This document shows, piece after piece, positions 46,240 through 56,835 of a DNA stretch of 64,000 bases (position 1 is the first letter of the stretch; the number at the start of each line of letters is the position of its first letter). Origin of the DNA: Przewalskia tangutica (taxonomy: Eukaryota > Streptophyta > Magnoliopsida > Solanales > Solanaceae); the NCBI GenBank assembly GCA_029844215.1, contig CM056728.1, positions 8,086,001 through 8,150,000 of the forward strand, given 5' to 3'. The notes under the pieces were generated by a model. The model was given only the letters and a program-made list of their open reading frames with translations. It had not been told where the DNA came from and made no database searches. Position numbers and translations under genes: made by a program.

Positions 46240-47251
46240 CTCTTGTAGTACGTTGCATCCTTCTTAGATTGCACAAGAGAGTAGTTATTTCACTTTCTGC
46301 CATCGGGGGCTGAACTTTGGCTGCTTCTGCCCTCCACCTCATGGCGTACTCCCTGAATGTCTGTGGGTTTTTGTTATCCAAGACTGTGTCAGTGTTAAAT
46401 CTAAACATGTCCACGAAGTCTTGTGCCATTGCGCTCCAGCTATGCCATTTCTGTGGATTCTAGCTAGTGTACCAGTCGAGTGCTTCACTTGCCAGGCTTC
46501 TTATGAATAACTTTAAGATTATGGATTGATCTTTGCCTACTCCAACCAGTTTGTCGCAGTATGACCTTAAATGAGCACGAGGGTTTCCTTTTCCGTCAAA
46601 TAAGTCGAACTTCAGCACTTTATAACCGACAGGTAATTCGACATCGGGGTGCATGCAAAGATCCTCATATTCGAGCCCTTCATGATCTTTACTCGTCTGC
46701 ATGTTTTTGAGTGCTTCATTTAGGCAGTGTATTTCCTTTGCTATATTTTCACTTGTCTGAATCCTCGTATGTCTTTCCACTTCTTTATATTGATCAACAT
46801 CATGGGGAGGCATGTTTGATAGGATGGTAGGCAAGGGTTGTGCTTCTAATGCATGTATCGGTGGCACATATTTCTTGTTTTGATTAGTTGTATGTGCCGT
46901 TGACATTTGCTGAGTCGCCTGGTAGTTTTGGACGAGCGGAATATTTTGGACGAGTTGGGTAGTTTGGGTAATCGGAGCTTGAGGTGTATATGGAGTCGGA
47001 TCATTTTATGATTGACTTTGTGGGTTAATAGGGTGTGTATTATTGAGCTTTTGAAGTAGGTCAATCTCATTCCGCATGGTTTCCATCTGTTGCAACAATT
47101 GGGCGATGAACTCCTCTTGGACGACAATATTTCCTTTTTCTGAATTTTCCGATTCATCTCTTGGAAGAGCGACGAGTCCCAAGCCAGTTTGTTCGGATGA
47201 CCCTGAATCAGTCATTTTGCTGGATGGTTGTAGAGATGTTCTATCAGTCAA
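46240..47251 (-). pseudogene. Ogre-like gag, element A, C-terminally truncated
   Basis: One frame runs from about 47251 to 46240 with two internal stops (47006-47008 and 46460-46462). The N-terminal part has an acidic stretch and a coiled coil (IAQLLQQMETMRNEIDLL). The middle part is the Retrotrans_gag capsid core: LCMHPDVELPVGYKVLKFDL, AHLRSYCDKLVGVGKD, LASEALDWYT, then FREYAMRWRAEAAKVQPPM. The stop after WYTS replaces a glutamine codon (CAG to TAG by inference). The zinc-finger C-terminus is missing because the sequence breaks near 46240. The first codon in frame is TTG, so the true start is an ATG upstream or at MTDSGS. Element B has the complementary loss. Confidence 0.8.
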
Positions 47252-48186
47252 TGCAAATAAACCTTTGGGGGAAGAAACTAGGCAAAAAAAACCCTTCTTA
47301 AATGAAGCAAACCAAGTTAGTATGACATGGGTAAAATTGCTTTAGATAGAGTTACGAGACAAACAATAGTAAGCAAAATGCATACAAATCAAGTGTGCGC
47401 CCTAACATGCATGAGACCTCTTTTATGCCAGAGGTGAGCCTAAACGCCAGAATGCAAAATTATGATAAACAGGTCCAAGCCATTGGATTGAGATGCTTTA
47501 CTTGGGAAATAAAGTTAAAGTTTATTGAAATAATAACAACAATAAGCGTAAGACTAAATTGTTCTTACAATAGTGTTACAAAGTCATAATACAAATGCGA
47601 GAAATGAATTTTGTTTCCCAACTTTGGCATGTCACTTTTGGCTTGGATCCGTTTATCATGATCATGAAACACATAATATGTTGATTTGGTCGTTGGGTTG
47701 GGAAACCCGTTGACCGGTTTGGTGTTTTCCTAGCTGTGGAGACGATATCAAGGATCACCCCACCTAAGGTAAATGCATGCATGCCTTAAGATAAAGAGTG
47801 GTATAGCTCTATCCTAAATTTGCTAAGATTTGGCTTTACTAGACGCAAGGTTTTCGAGCAGACTACTCGAGTGAGAAGACTACGCGGCCACTAGATGGTC
47901 CGGACGCTCCGCGCAAAATGCCAACTCTATTAAATTTGGGTATTTGAAAGAAATTTACGGGTGCGGAAAGCACACCTCACGTATAGTGTGTGATAATGTG
48001 AATTTTTTGTAAGGGAGGAAATATGAGCGGAATGCCAGTTTAAGGAAAGCAGTAAAAGAAAGTAGCAATTAAAACAGTTAAACATACAAAATTAAAGCAA
48101 GCAATTTTAAGTCATTTAAAACAAATAAAAGCAAATAAATTCGAACAATAATAAACCTAGGTTTGCTATGGTTAAGAACCTGATTA
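47252..48186 (-). other. leader region of element A
   Basis: Non-coding sequence between primer site and gag. It shares short blocks with the B leader (CCTAACATGC...CCAGAGGT(A/G)(A/G)GCCTAAACG at about 47401-47452 against 42090-42136, and GAGCGGAATGCCAGTTTAAG). I see no gene. Confidence 0.6.
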
Positions 48187-48204
48187 TCTGCAGCGGAGTC
48201 GCCA
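48187..48204 (-). other. tRNA-Arg-type primer-binding site, element A
   Basis: The minus strand reads TGGCGACTCCGCTGCAGA, three bases from the LTR end. It differs from the B site at one base. Confidence 0.85.
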
Positions 48205-48207
48205 TGC

Positions 48208-50957
48208 TGTCACACCCTTTTTTGACCGCAACATTATTCCAGCGAATCCTGTCTTTTTAAAATAAAAATAAAGTGCAAAAAGTGCTAAAAATGCTAAAGG
48301 ATGCTAAAGGGTTCGCGGAGTCGCCACCTAATTAGTTTGGGTGAATTAGGAAACCTAAATGACAACTAGGTAAAGTCAACACTAACTCCATTTAATGGTC
48401 TGCTAAACTATGTGAGATTCTGGGCAAAAATTCTTTATTAATCTAGAGGGAAGGGGTTAGACATCCTCTAAGATCCGCTAACTTGTGGTTGTCCGTTCAA
48501 ACCTAGTTATTAATATGTTAAAGATAAATGCATGTTTTAAAATATGCCTAGCATATAAATGTCTAAAATGATTTTCCTATATGAATGTTTAATAAGAGAA
48601 TTTATGAGAAAATTGATTAGGAATATAATATCCTAGACACATGAATGGTTATGCGAGTGAAGGTTATTAAGTGATTTAGTATAACTTAAACAATGCATGA
48701 CTAGCCTAAATAATTAATTAAGGGGAAACAAATTTCTAGCACTAAATTACTTTCTAATATATTGATTCAAGGTTTAACTATTCTACTAATTAGTGTAGCG
48801 TTAGACAAATAATTTACAACAAATAAATGGGCAGAATTAAGGAATTAATAAAGACGAATCGAAGGAGTGGCGATGTCATTCCGCCTGTGGTTTTGGAATT
48901 TTCCTATGTGAGATGCGTATGCACATAGATGTGGGTCTTCATTTGTTGTAGCTTGTGATGAGGCTCGCTATGAGACTCTTCATTTTTGCTCCAATGCATT
49001 TCATATAAAAAATATAAGAAATGATGAGGATTAGTATCCGCCCAAAAATAAGAAACAATCATTTTGGCATAAGAGTTAGCACATCTGATTTACATTTAAA
49101 CATGTATACCATGATTGAATTGCGGGATCATCAAGTAGTAAATATAGATGAAAAGCAAATACAAGGGGGGGGGGGGGGGGTGAGCCCAGATATACATGCG
49201 TACGGGACAGTGCATAGGCAAGGAGAAACAAATTGCAAGATCAGCAAGTCAAGCGAATAAATGAAAGGCTAGTTCAATAGGCTTAGCCCAGATATACAAC
49301 TTTCCAGATTTTATGAGAAGCAAGATGTATCGATTCTACAGGTACGATGACGACACATATGCGATAGATAGGATAAGTCTAGAACATACACAACGACATA
49401 CCAGTATACATGTCTAACATACAGGGTGTACTGATCTATATATATCCTTACTATTTTTTAATTCTAGACCAACAGGAATTGTCATCCTTTAACTAATGGC
49501 ACAAGTAATGACCTAAGGATCTTTAAGTCCCCTTACTGAGAATAGCTAATGAATAGAATCAGACATTAGAAAAACAATACACAGTCCCATGTATTCTTAC
49601 CTACCAAATCCGCAATTATAACCAAACCAACCACACTTTAATCTTGATTTGTTTGAATAATAAATAACACGCATCTCATATAAAACAGATTAACAGGTGT
49701 CTACAGTCATCAAATCAACCCAAGCACAGTGAACGAATAACCATCAACACATAAATTCCGATATATATATCGTATTGAGAAGTTGAGAAGAAACGAGTTT
49801 ACCTTTTGTGGGTAGCGAACTGAGGCGGCGTTTCAACTCGTCGAACCCACTTGGAGGACTTGCTACGCTAAGGAAAAGGCGGAGCCTTGACTTATAAAAA
49901 TGCTGGTTTTTAACTGATATTCGATTGTTAATTGATATTGTAAAGAAGAAGGAAGGGTTTCGAATTTTTGTTCTTGCTCTTAGACTGCTAATTTTCGGAT
50001 GCCCTTTTCATGTGCAAATCGACCCATTTATATAATCACCATTTGGGGTTCCAATTTAGGTAAGTTTGGGAAAAGCTTTTGAGGCTGATTTGATTGTATC
50101 TTTTAGTACTGATTTTAGCCGTTATTGTTAGGATCTTGGGTACAATCTGGGCAAGGTCTTTGGTACAAGATTTAGGGTGCTTATTTTGGTAAGTTTTGTT
50201 GCGTCTTTTACATGATTTTGGTATGATAAGCTTTGAAATTTTAGGACTATATTTTGTTTGTGATTTTGGTACTAATTTTCCTCGAATTCGGTAATTCTTG
50301 ACACGATTTGGGGAGTTATTTTGGTGTGGTTATTTTTATGGCAAGTGTTGGGGAAGAAATACGAGATTTGGGTGATGATATGGTGGGATTTGGGACTGAT
50401 TTTGTGGTATTTATTTTTGGTAAGTGGTAGGTGTGCGGCGGTTTGAAAGTTTATGTCTTAGGGTTCTGTATTGGATTTTTGTTTGAAGGGAGATGGTAAT
50501 TGGGTATTGAAAGGGAGGACGAAATAATGCTTAGGAGTATTGGGCTTTTATTGGTTTTAGGCTGGGGAATAACAAACATGAGTTGGGCTGGGGAATAACA
50601 AAAAGGAGTTGGGCTGCAGGAGATGGGCATTTACTTGGACTGCAAATTTAAATGTATTTATTTTTTGAGTTTAGGTAGAATTTAGGTGTTGAGTTTTAAT
50701 TAATGGAAAATAAAATGAGGTTTAAATTATGAATAATATTTATGAAATTGCTTTGAGTATTAACGAGTGCGGATATAATATTTACGGAATGCTTAATGTT
50801 TTATATAAATGCAACGCCATTATTAAATTGCTTATTTATGTATGTATATGCTTATATATGTGGTATTGTTATTATTAAAATTATTTTGCGATGTTTAAAA
50901 ATTAGTTAATTTTATATGTAAATGATTGGAAGAGAGGGTCAAAATTGGGTGTCAACA
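48208..50957 (-). repeat. Ogre-like A 5' LTR (right copy)
   Basis: The 2,750 bp sequence, in plus view TGTCACACC to GGGTGTCAACA, is collinear with 18064-20804. A G-run at about 49166-49180 corresponds to the one at about 19033. It is followed by the GCTAG duplication. It retains U3, TATA box and downstream regions, so it may still be transcribed. Confidence 0.87.
50026..50036 (-). promoter_or_regulatory. TATA box of element A 5' LTR
   Basis: The minus strand reads GGTGATTATATAAATGGG. The other LTRs have GGTGACTATATAAAT (19873-19882, 25413-25422, 36875-36884). Conservation of GGTGA plus TATA across both families marks it as the core promoter. Confidence 0.6.
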
Positions 50958-50962
50958 GCTAG
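50958..50962. repeat. right target-site duplication GCTAG of element A
   Basis: GCTAG immediately follows the LTR end GGTGTCAACA and matches 18059-18063. Confidence 0.85.
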
Positions 50963-51119
50963 TCCAACAGGTCTGTAATAACTAAGAATGGTACAGTATG
51001 TCTGTAGCCAAATGAATGATATATTTATTATTTGTGTATCTATGTCATTATAGATTAAGACACGTTAAATAAAAAGTCATTCAAGAGCTAACTAAGTTGA
51101 GATTGTTGTCTTCTATCGA

Positions 51120-51892
51120 CATAAACCCTCAAAATGAATGTGAGGTGGGAGAAGAGGCAAAATCACCTTTCCGTTCCATCAAAGGAATAGCGAAAGAAGC
51201 ACCGCTCCTCTAGAACTTAGTCACACCTACACAGGTGATTTGAAGCTTGTACAAAATAGAGAGAGGAGGGGGGGGGGGGAGACAAGTACTTTGACCTTCA
51301 TTGACGATGGTACAACATATTGCATCATTTGTTTGTTGAAAAACAAAGATAAAGTTGTTGAACCGGATAAGCGCCACAAAACAGAAGTTGAAAATCAACT
51401 AAGCCTACAAATTGAGGAATTCCTAGTAATAGAGGGGGAGAATATGAAGCATCGTTCATCAAACGACTGCTCCTTACTCACCTTAGTCTAACGGTGTTAG
51501 CCAAGCTCAAAGCCATGCGCCCAAAAATATGTGGGGTAAGACGATCCTTACCGCTAATGCGATTCTCAACAGAACTCCATATAAGGATAAATATAACCCT
51601 GCATGTGAAACATAGAAATGATCCCACCTACATATGCTGTGTTATGGGGTGGCTTGGTAAATATTGAAGTACCTAAGTCAAAAAAGGTCATGATTGGACC
51701 TAAGGTTGTATATTGCATTTTCATTGGATATGCAAATAACAGTAGTGCTTATCGCTTCTTAGTGCATAAGTCAGATGTACCAGATATCTACGGGAGTACG
51801 ATCATGGAATCAAGGAATGCTCAATTCATTGAGGATACTTTTCCTAGAAAGAAAAGAGACATAACCTCTAGTAAATGAAGTTATAAACAAAG
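51120..51892 (+). pseudogene. Copia 3 integrase fragment (different family, decayed)
   Basis: Translated blocks in several frames follow Copia integrase order: AKSPFRSIKGIAKEA, DLKLVQNRE, TLTFIDDGTTYC(I/Y)-like core, KTEVENQL, an AILNRTPYKD-like segment, then GGLVNIEVPKSKKVMIGPKV, FIGYANNSSAYRFLVHKS and STIMESRNAQF. Frameshifts and stops are frequent. The segment between the core and the C-terminal part is deleted. It is distinct from Copia 1 and 2. A solo LTR interrupts it at 51893; sequence after 53182 may continue it but is no longer recognisable. Confidence 0.75.
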
Positions 51893-53176
51893 TGTCACGA
51901 CCCGACCCGACGGACCGTGACCCGGTGCCCTACATGGGCACCTTTATACCCACCTGTCATATATAATCACACGGATACCAAGGATAATGTAAACATCGGT
52001 AATAAACCTGGCTCCCGAGGAGTCACATCTAATTCATATAATAAAATAGGCAAGCCGACGAGGCCGCCACTGTACATAGAGATATCCAAAACGGCGCACA
52101 ACCGTACACATATACAAAAACACATCTACCACCCACAACTGTCTACAAACATCTAAGAATACAATAATAAAATATTACAGGACAAGGCCCCGTCGTGCCC
52201 CTAAATATGCATAAGTCCAAAAATAAGGTTATGTACCAAAATGACTAAGCTCCGAATCAATGGATTTCTCCGAACAGCTGAACAGGAATCCTAGATTGGA
52301 GGATCACCAAACTGAGTACCTGTACATGCGGGCATGAACGCAGCCCCCCAAGGAAAGGGGGTCAGTACGAAATAATGTATTGAGTGTGTAAAACATGAAG
52401 TACTGTAAAGAAGATCATAACTGGCCAAAGATTTCAAGAGATAAATATAATAATTCAAATATCAATACAACCGTGCCTTATGAAATGAGAGTCAACTGTG
52501 CCTTATAAAATGAGAGTCATGTATAAGCCATATAATATATCATACCCGGCACAATGTGGGACTCGGTAAAATGAAATTATATCCGTGGATGCCTGTCCAC
52601 ATATACTGCCCGACCCTCTAGTGAAGGACGCGGTGAACACATAGTCATATCCGTGGATGCCTGTCCACATATATCATATCTGCGGATACCTGTCTGCATA
52701 TCATACTGCTCGTCCCTCTAGTAAAGGACACGGTGAACATATAAGGAACTGTGCACGAAACTTCCCAGCCCGGGACGCGGTGAAATGATATAATCTCATC
52801 AAGCACGAATAGATTATCATGAGCAACCATATGCAATTTAAATCATCATTTGACTCTCAATGGGATAAATAAAAGGCACTATCATATCATGTATCATTTT
52901 AAACCATCATTTGAAAAATCAAAGGCACTATCATATCATGTATCATTAGGAATTAGGATTCATTAGAACTATGTACGTCCGCAAGACCACTTAATCTTGG
53001 TCAATATTTCGACCAAGCCTATGTAGGGGTGACACGTGTAACCCTCCCATTCGTCACAATATTTCGTTTCCCGATATTTCCATAATTTCGTTAAATTCTA
53101 CAAGTCTCAAGTCTTAAAGTCCTGTTTTCTTACGTACGTTCTTATATATATGTCCTGGAATTTACGGGGTGTAACA
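51893..53176 (-). repeat. solo LTR of Tekay/Del-like element, 1.28 kb
   Basis: On the minus strand it starts TGTTACACCCCGTAAATTCC and ends CGGGTCGGGTCGTGACA. No primer site or coding sequence adjoins either end, so it is a solo LTR. GTGTC follows the right end (53177-53181); at the left the same GTGTC overlaps the LTR's own TGTCACG. This is best explained by a target duplication partly merged with the LTR end. It has repeated CCGTGGATGCCTGTCCACAT blocks near 52580-52670. Confidence 0.82.
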
Positions 53177-54271
53177 GTGTCTCAACCTATAAGGTATTTG
53201 AGCTTAGGACATGATCAAAGTACATTACTCCGTAAACAAGATGATATTGATCTCAAGTCTAAGGACTTTTATCTCCCACACGTCGATGACATTATAGAGA
53301 TATAAGAAAACAGTACATCAGCAGGGCATACCAATACTTCAACAAGTATCCATGTGTCCATCATGAGTCGCCATAACTCGTAGCAAGTGAGACATGAATA
53401 TGATGCAAACCACATGTCAACATATCGCATATCATCGATATCCCAATTTCGATGATCATTTGTCTAGGTAATTTAAGAGTTACGTTATAACATTAATTCT
53501 CACATGGTATAGGTTCATTTGTAACCAATTGCTGATGGTGCATAGAATCGCTTGACTGATAAGTGATAGCAATTACCAACAAAAAAATTCTTCTCAAGAA
53601 AAGTTCTTTTTCTTTCAATGAAAAATACTCCTTTTATTTCTTCTAGGTAGTATCAGTCCAATCATAGGCATTGAAACAAAAATGTCATAGTTATATGGAA
53701 TCAATATTTGATGTCAGAGATGTTTTTTTCAATCTGTTTTTGCAGGAACCACAGTTGACAGCAAATGAGCCATTTGATGTGTACACCAAGCCATTTTCAT
53801 TATAGTGCCTTATCAAGCAACACTACCAACCTATGATTTTCAACTTTTCATATAGTTTTGGGTGTAGAATTCCTAAAAGGACACTCGTATTTTATTAAGA
53901 TTATGAAGTTCTTCAATTTCATACAAATTAACCATTCATGTAAAACTGTGATTGTTGTAATATGAATTTCATTGAAATTGCTGGAGTATAAATCCATATT
54001 TCGCTTTGCCAGTTTCACATTCTTCTTTCCTAATTCCTCCCCACCTCCGGGAAATCAATAGACCATTCAATAAAAGCACAACATTAACTTCAGGTAATTT
54101 AAGAGCAGAATTACTCCTATTCAGTATCCCATATCCTTATAAACTCATAAAGAAAATCTACAAAGTAAATGAACTGTGTAAAACATCAACAGTAGAACTA
54201 CTCCTATTCACTATCCCATTTCTTTATAAACTCACATCTGTGTTCTGATCATTTGTGATTCTTGCCTCTTC
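53177..54271. other. gene-free stretch before the HMG-box gene
   Basis: The first 150-300 bp may be residual Copia 3 sequence. The rest is AT-rich with no coding signal. Two related segments near 54080-54135 and 54185-54235 share AGAACTACTCCTATTCA(G/C)TATCCCAT and TATAAACTCA, a small imperfect tandem repeat. The 3' untranslated region of the HMG-box gene should lie at the right end. Confidence 0.45.
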
Positions 54272-55065
54272 CTAGGCATCGTTTCTCAGTAAGATGCATT
54301 GCCTCTTGTACCTTAAATCATCCTTGGAAGCCATATCTTGAAACACCTACCAACACAAAGAAATTATGAACACTACCACCCAAAAAAAGAATTAGAACAA
54401 GATAATCAAACATCCATTCCCAAAGAAAGTTCAATGACTTCCGAAAAAAAGAATAGATCAAATACCTTCTTTTCATCATTGGAGAGTTTAGACCATATCT
54501 TACTCAATCTCTTGCTTGTTTCTCCAAATGAAGAATGATTTACCTTACTCCAAGTTGCCATCACAAAGAAAGAGTATGAATTGCAGGGCTTAACTGGAAA
54601 ACTACGCCGCTGAAGGACTCTTTCCAACAAATCCCCATTTCCTCTACCTTTATTTTTCCTCCTTTTTCTGTTCCTCAAAACCAAAGTGCCTTGGAACACC
54701 CCATAACTGCGAGGAGAATAGTTCACAGGAGACAGAACCCCACTTCTCAACCTCGTTAAAATGACGCCTCTTTCATTGTGTTCTTGATCCTTATCATCAG
54801 GGGTTGAAATGGAATTAGGAGTCGTGTACAAAGATGGACTGGAAATGCAGTCAAACTCGGTTTGAATTTCCGGGAGATTAATGTCGGGAAAAGGAACAGA
54901 TATGTCGAAATCTTGCTTATGGTGGAGGTTGAATTGTATAGAGAACTGTAAACTGGCAGTGTCGCCTTGGACTTGAATGGTGTCACCACTCAAGAAACCA
55001 CTTAACTGGATAGGATTAACAGAGTGACATGGTGTTGAAGGAGTAGATTCCATAGATTTGGACAT
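54272..55065 (-). CDS. HMG-box domain protein, two exons
   Basis: Exon 1 is 55065-54466 (200 codons) and exon 2 is 54346-54272 (24 codons plus TAG). The intron is 119 bp, phase 0 (GAAAAGAAG|GTATTT ... TTGGTAG|GTGTTT). The 224-residue product has an N-terminal half without a recognised domain, a basic putative nuclear signal at residues 131-142 (RNRKRRKNKGRG), and one HMG box at about 155-217. The box begins VKPCNSYSFFVMATW, continues FGETSKRLSKIWSKLSNDEKK, and is completed by exon 2 (VFQDMASKDDLRYKRQCILL). HMG boxes bind and bend DNA in the nucleus, so a chromatin or transcription role is likely but the target is unknown. An upstream in-frame codon at 55071 is GTG, so the ATG at 55065 is chosen. 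Reading on past the exon 1 donor gives a false 221-residue form. Confidence 0.85.
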
Positions 55066-55110
55066 TTTCACAAGGGATGTGTCCGAAAGTAGAATGGTTC
55101 AATCAGTATA

Positions 55111-55120
55111 GCGCGCCAAA
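55111..55120 (-). promoter_or_regulatory. E2F/DP-like site upstream of the HMG-box gene
   Basis: The minus strand reads TTTGGCGCGC, matching the E2F consensus TTTSSCGC, 46 bp upstream of the ATG in gene orientation. It would suggest cell-cycle-linked expression. This is a motif match only. Confidence 0.5.
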
Positions 55121-55262
55121 TATTAGTCATTTTGTTTCATCAAGACGGTTATTATAACTACTAAATGATGCGTCTCTCCACACAAAGCACCTCCTCAGCA
55201 ATGTCTTAAGTGGAAAATATGGAAGGTACAACTAGTCATTAACATCATATTATTAAATGTTA

Positions 55263-55778
55263 CTCCCTCGGGATTGTCCGCTTAGCATTTATTTTTTACT
55301 TTTCCAGTCTCAAATTATTTATCATTTTTTTGTTTACACGATCCTTAAAAATTATTAATTATGAGGAATATTTGACATACTTTACCTTTATTTATATCTA
55401 AGTTATAATCTCTCTCCACTAAAATATTTACTCTATTTATTTGTTATCTTCATTAACGACAAAGGGTTAAAATGGAGAAAAACAGTTAATTATGCTTTGA
55501 ATTTCTAAAACGACAAATAATTTGAGACAACTATTTTTAGTAACCCCAACAAATAATTTGAAACTGAGGGAGTAGTTTAAAAAGAGTGTTCACCTATCAA
55601 ATTAAGAAATAATTAATCTTACTTTTTCAGATTTGTCCTTTTTAAGTGTTAAGTGACCAAATTCAGTACCTATTTAATTAGGGACATTTTAGTCAAATTA
55701 CCTATTTTTGCTTAGAAGTTATTTTCTTGAGGGGTGTGCAAATGGCTAAGCGGACTCTCTTTTTAATCTGGAGGGAGT
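55263..55778. mobile_element. Stowaway-like MITE (possibly composite)
   Basis: The 516 bp element is flanked by TA. The left end starts CTCCCTCGGGATTGTCCGCT; the right end read inward starts CTCCCTCCAGATT and also carries GTCCGCTTAGCCAT. An inner inverted pair (TCTCAAATTATTTATCATTT at 55309-55328 against AACGACAAATAATTTGAGAC at about 55509-55528) and an inner GAGGGAGTAG near 55566-55575 resemble a second Stowaway, so one may sit inside another. It is non-coding and would depend on a Tc1/mariner transposase elsewhere. Confidence 0.7.
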
Positions 55779-55794
55779 ATTAAACTTTACACGG

Positions 55795-56220
55795 AGAAGG
55801 CACAAATATGCCATCGAACTATAGGAAATGACTCATTTATGTCACTCGCCAATAGTTTAACTCATTTATGTCATCATCATTACCAATGACTCATCCATGT
55901 CATTTTCGTTAACGTCAGTTTTACAATACCAGATATGACACGTGGTCTCCAACTAGATTATGATTGTGGGTGGGTCGAATGTGTATGAGTCAGATTTTTT
56001 ATTAATTTGACATTTAAAATTGGGCTGGTTTAGTTAAATGATGCGGACCTCTAATAGGAGATCATATGTCATATCTTGTATTGTATATATTACTAGTGTT
56101 AATGAAAAATGACATGTATGAGACATTTTTGTAACGACGATGACATAAATAAGTCAAATTATTGGCGAGTAGCATAAATGTGTCATTTCCGTTAGTTCGA
56201 TGACATAATTAAGCCTTTTC
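55795..56220. mobile_element. fold-back MITE with long inverted termini
   Basis: The left end (GAGAAGGCACAAATATGCCATC...) and the inverted right end (GAAAAGGCTTAATTATGTCA...) pair over about 85 bp, including GGAAATGAC and ACTCGCCAAT blocks. Repeated ATGACATAA/TTATGTCAT motifs fill the arms. I see no clear target duplication and cannot assign a superfamily. It has no coding sequence. Confidence 0.65.
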
Positions 56221-56827
56221 ATAATATTATAATCGGATTGTGACTTTTTAACGATCAAAATTTTTATTCCTAATTCCACCGAGAAAACATTGCTTAAATC
56301 ATTTTTACCGAAACAATTCATTATTTAAACCAATTAACAAAAATAATATATTTTTGTTTTTGAAAATTTACAGAACTAGTATAAACGTATTTTTCAGTAA
56401 CGTATATAAAAATTTAACTGACAAAAAAAATGGTTGACGAAGTAAAATTTAAAAGTCATTACTATGAGTTTCAAATTAAGGTATATTTGTGTGAGCCATT
56501 TATGCTTTGACAACTGACCTTCTTTTTCTTTCTTCTCCAGCCTCTTCTCTTCTTTACTTTAACTCACCTTCTCTTTTTATTAGAAATATAGTTATGTTTT
56601 TTTTTTTGTAAAATCAAAACATAAAAATTAAGGTAGATTAACACTGCCTCGAAACTTATCTTTTATCGTTTTCCCATTGTTCCTTGAATTATGATCCTAA
56701 AATGCATAGAGGATAAAATTTATCAAGACTTCAGATTTTTTCTTTGGTACCAACTCAGACTTCATTAAAATAAAAATATGTTGTGTTTTTTTTTTTATTG
56801 TCTAGCAAACTTAGTAACTTAAAGCAC
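56221..56827. other. AT-rich intergenic sequence
   Basis: I see no gene, RNA or element with clear ends. There are T-runs near 56597 and 56787 and a pyrimidine-rich patch at 56517-56560. Confidence 0.5.
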
Positions 56828-56835
56828 AACACCAC

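Larger units (their letters stand above)
18064..50957 (-). mobile_element. Ogre-like (Ty3/Gypsy, Tat clade) element A with nested insertions, about 33 kb
   Basis: Two LTRs of the same family and nearly equal length (2,741 bp at 18064-20804 and 2,750 bp at 48208-50957) face the same way and are flanked by identical GCTAG duplications, so they belong to one insertion. A tRNA-Arg-type primer site (TGGCGACTCCGCTG) borders the right LTR and a polypurine tract (AAAGAGGGACAAGT) borders the left one, so the element reads on the minus strand. Its own interior is discontinuous: 20805-22475 (3' tandem-repeat region), a duplicated piece at 27360-33919, and 46240-48207 (leader and partial gag). Element B, a solo LTR, a templated insertion and an RT fragment occupy the rest. 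No A-derived pol is visible, so A was either non-autonomous or lost pol in rearrangement. Confidence 0.85.

Noticed and set aside
54406..54465. Extension of HMG-box exon 1 beyond 54466
   Set aside because: The frame continues into FDLFFFSEV, which breaks the HMG-box pattern, while splicing at GAAG|GTATTT restores it.
54756..54989. Second minus-strand frame within the HMG-box gene
   Set aside because: Shadow of exon 1 in another frame.
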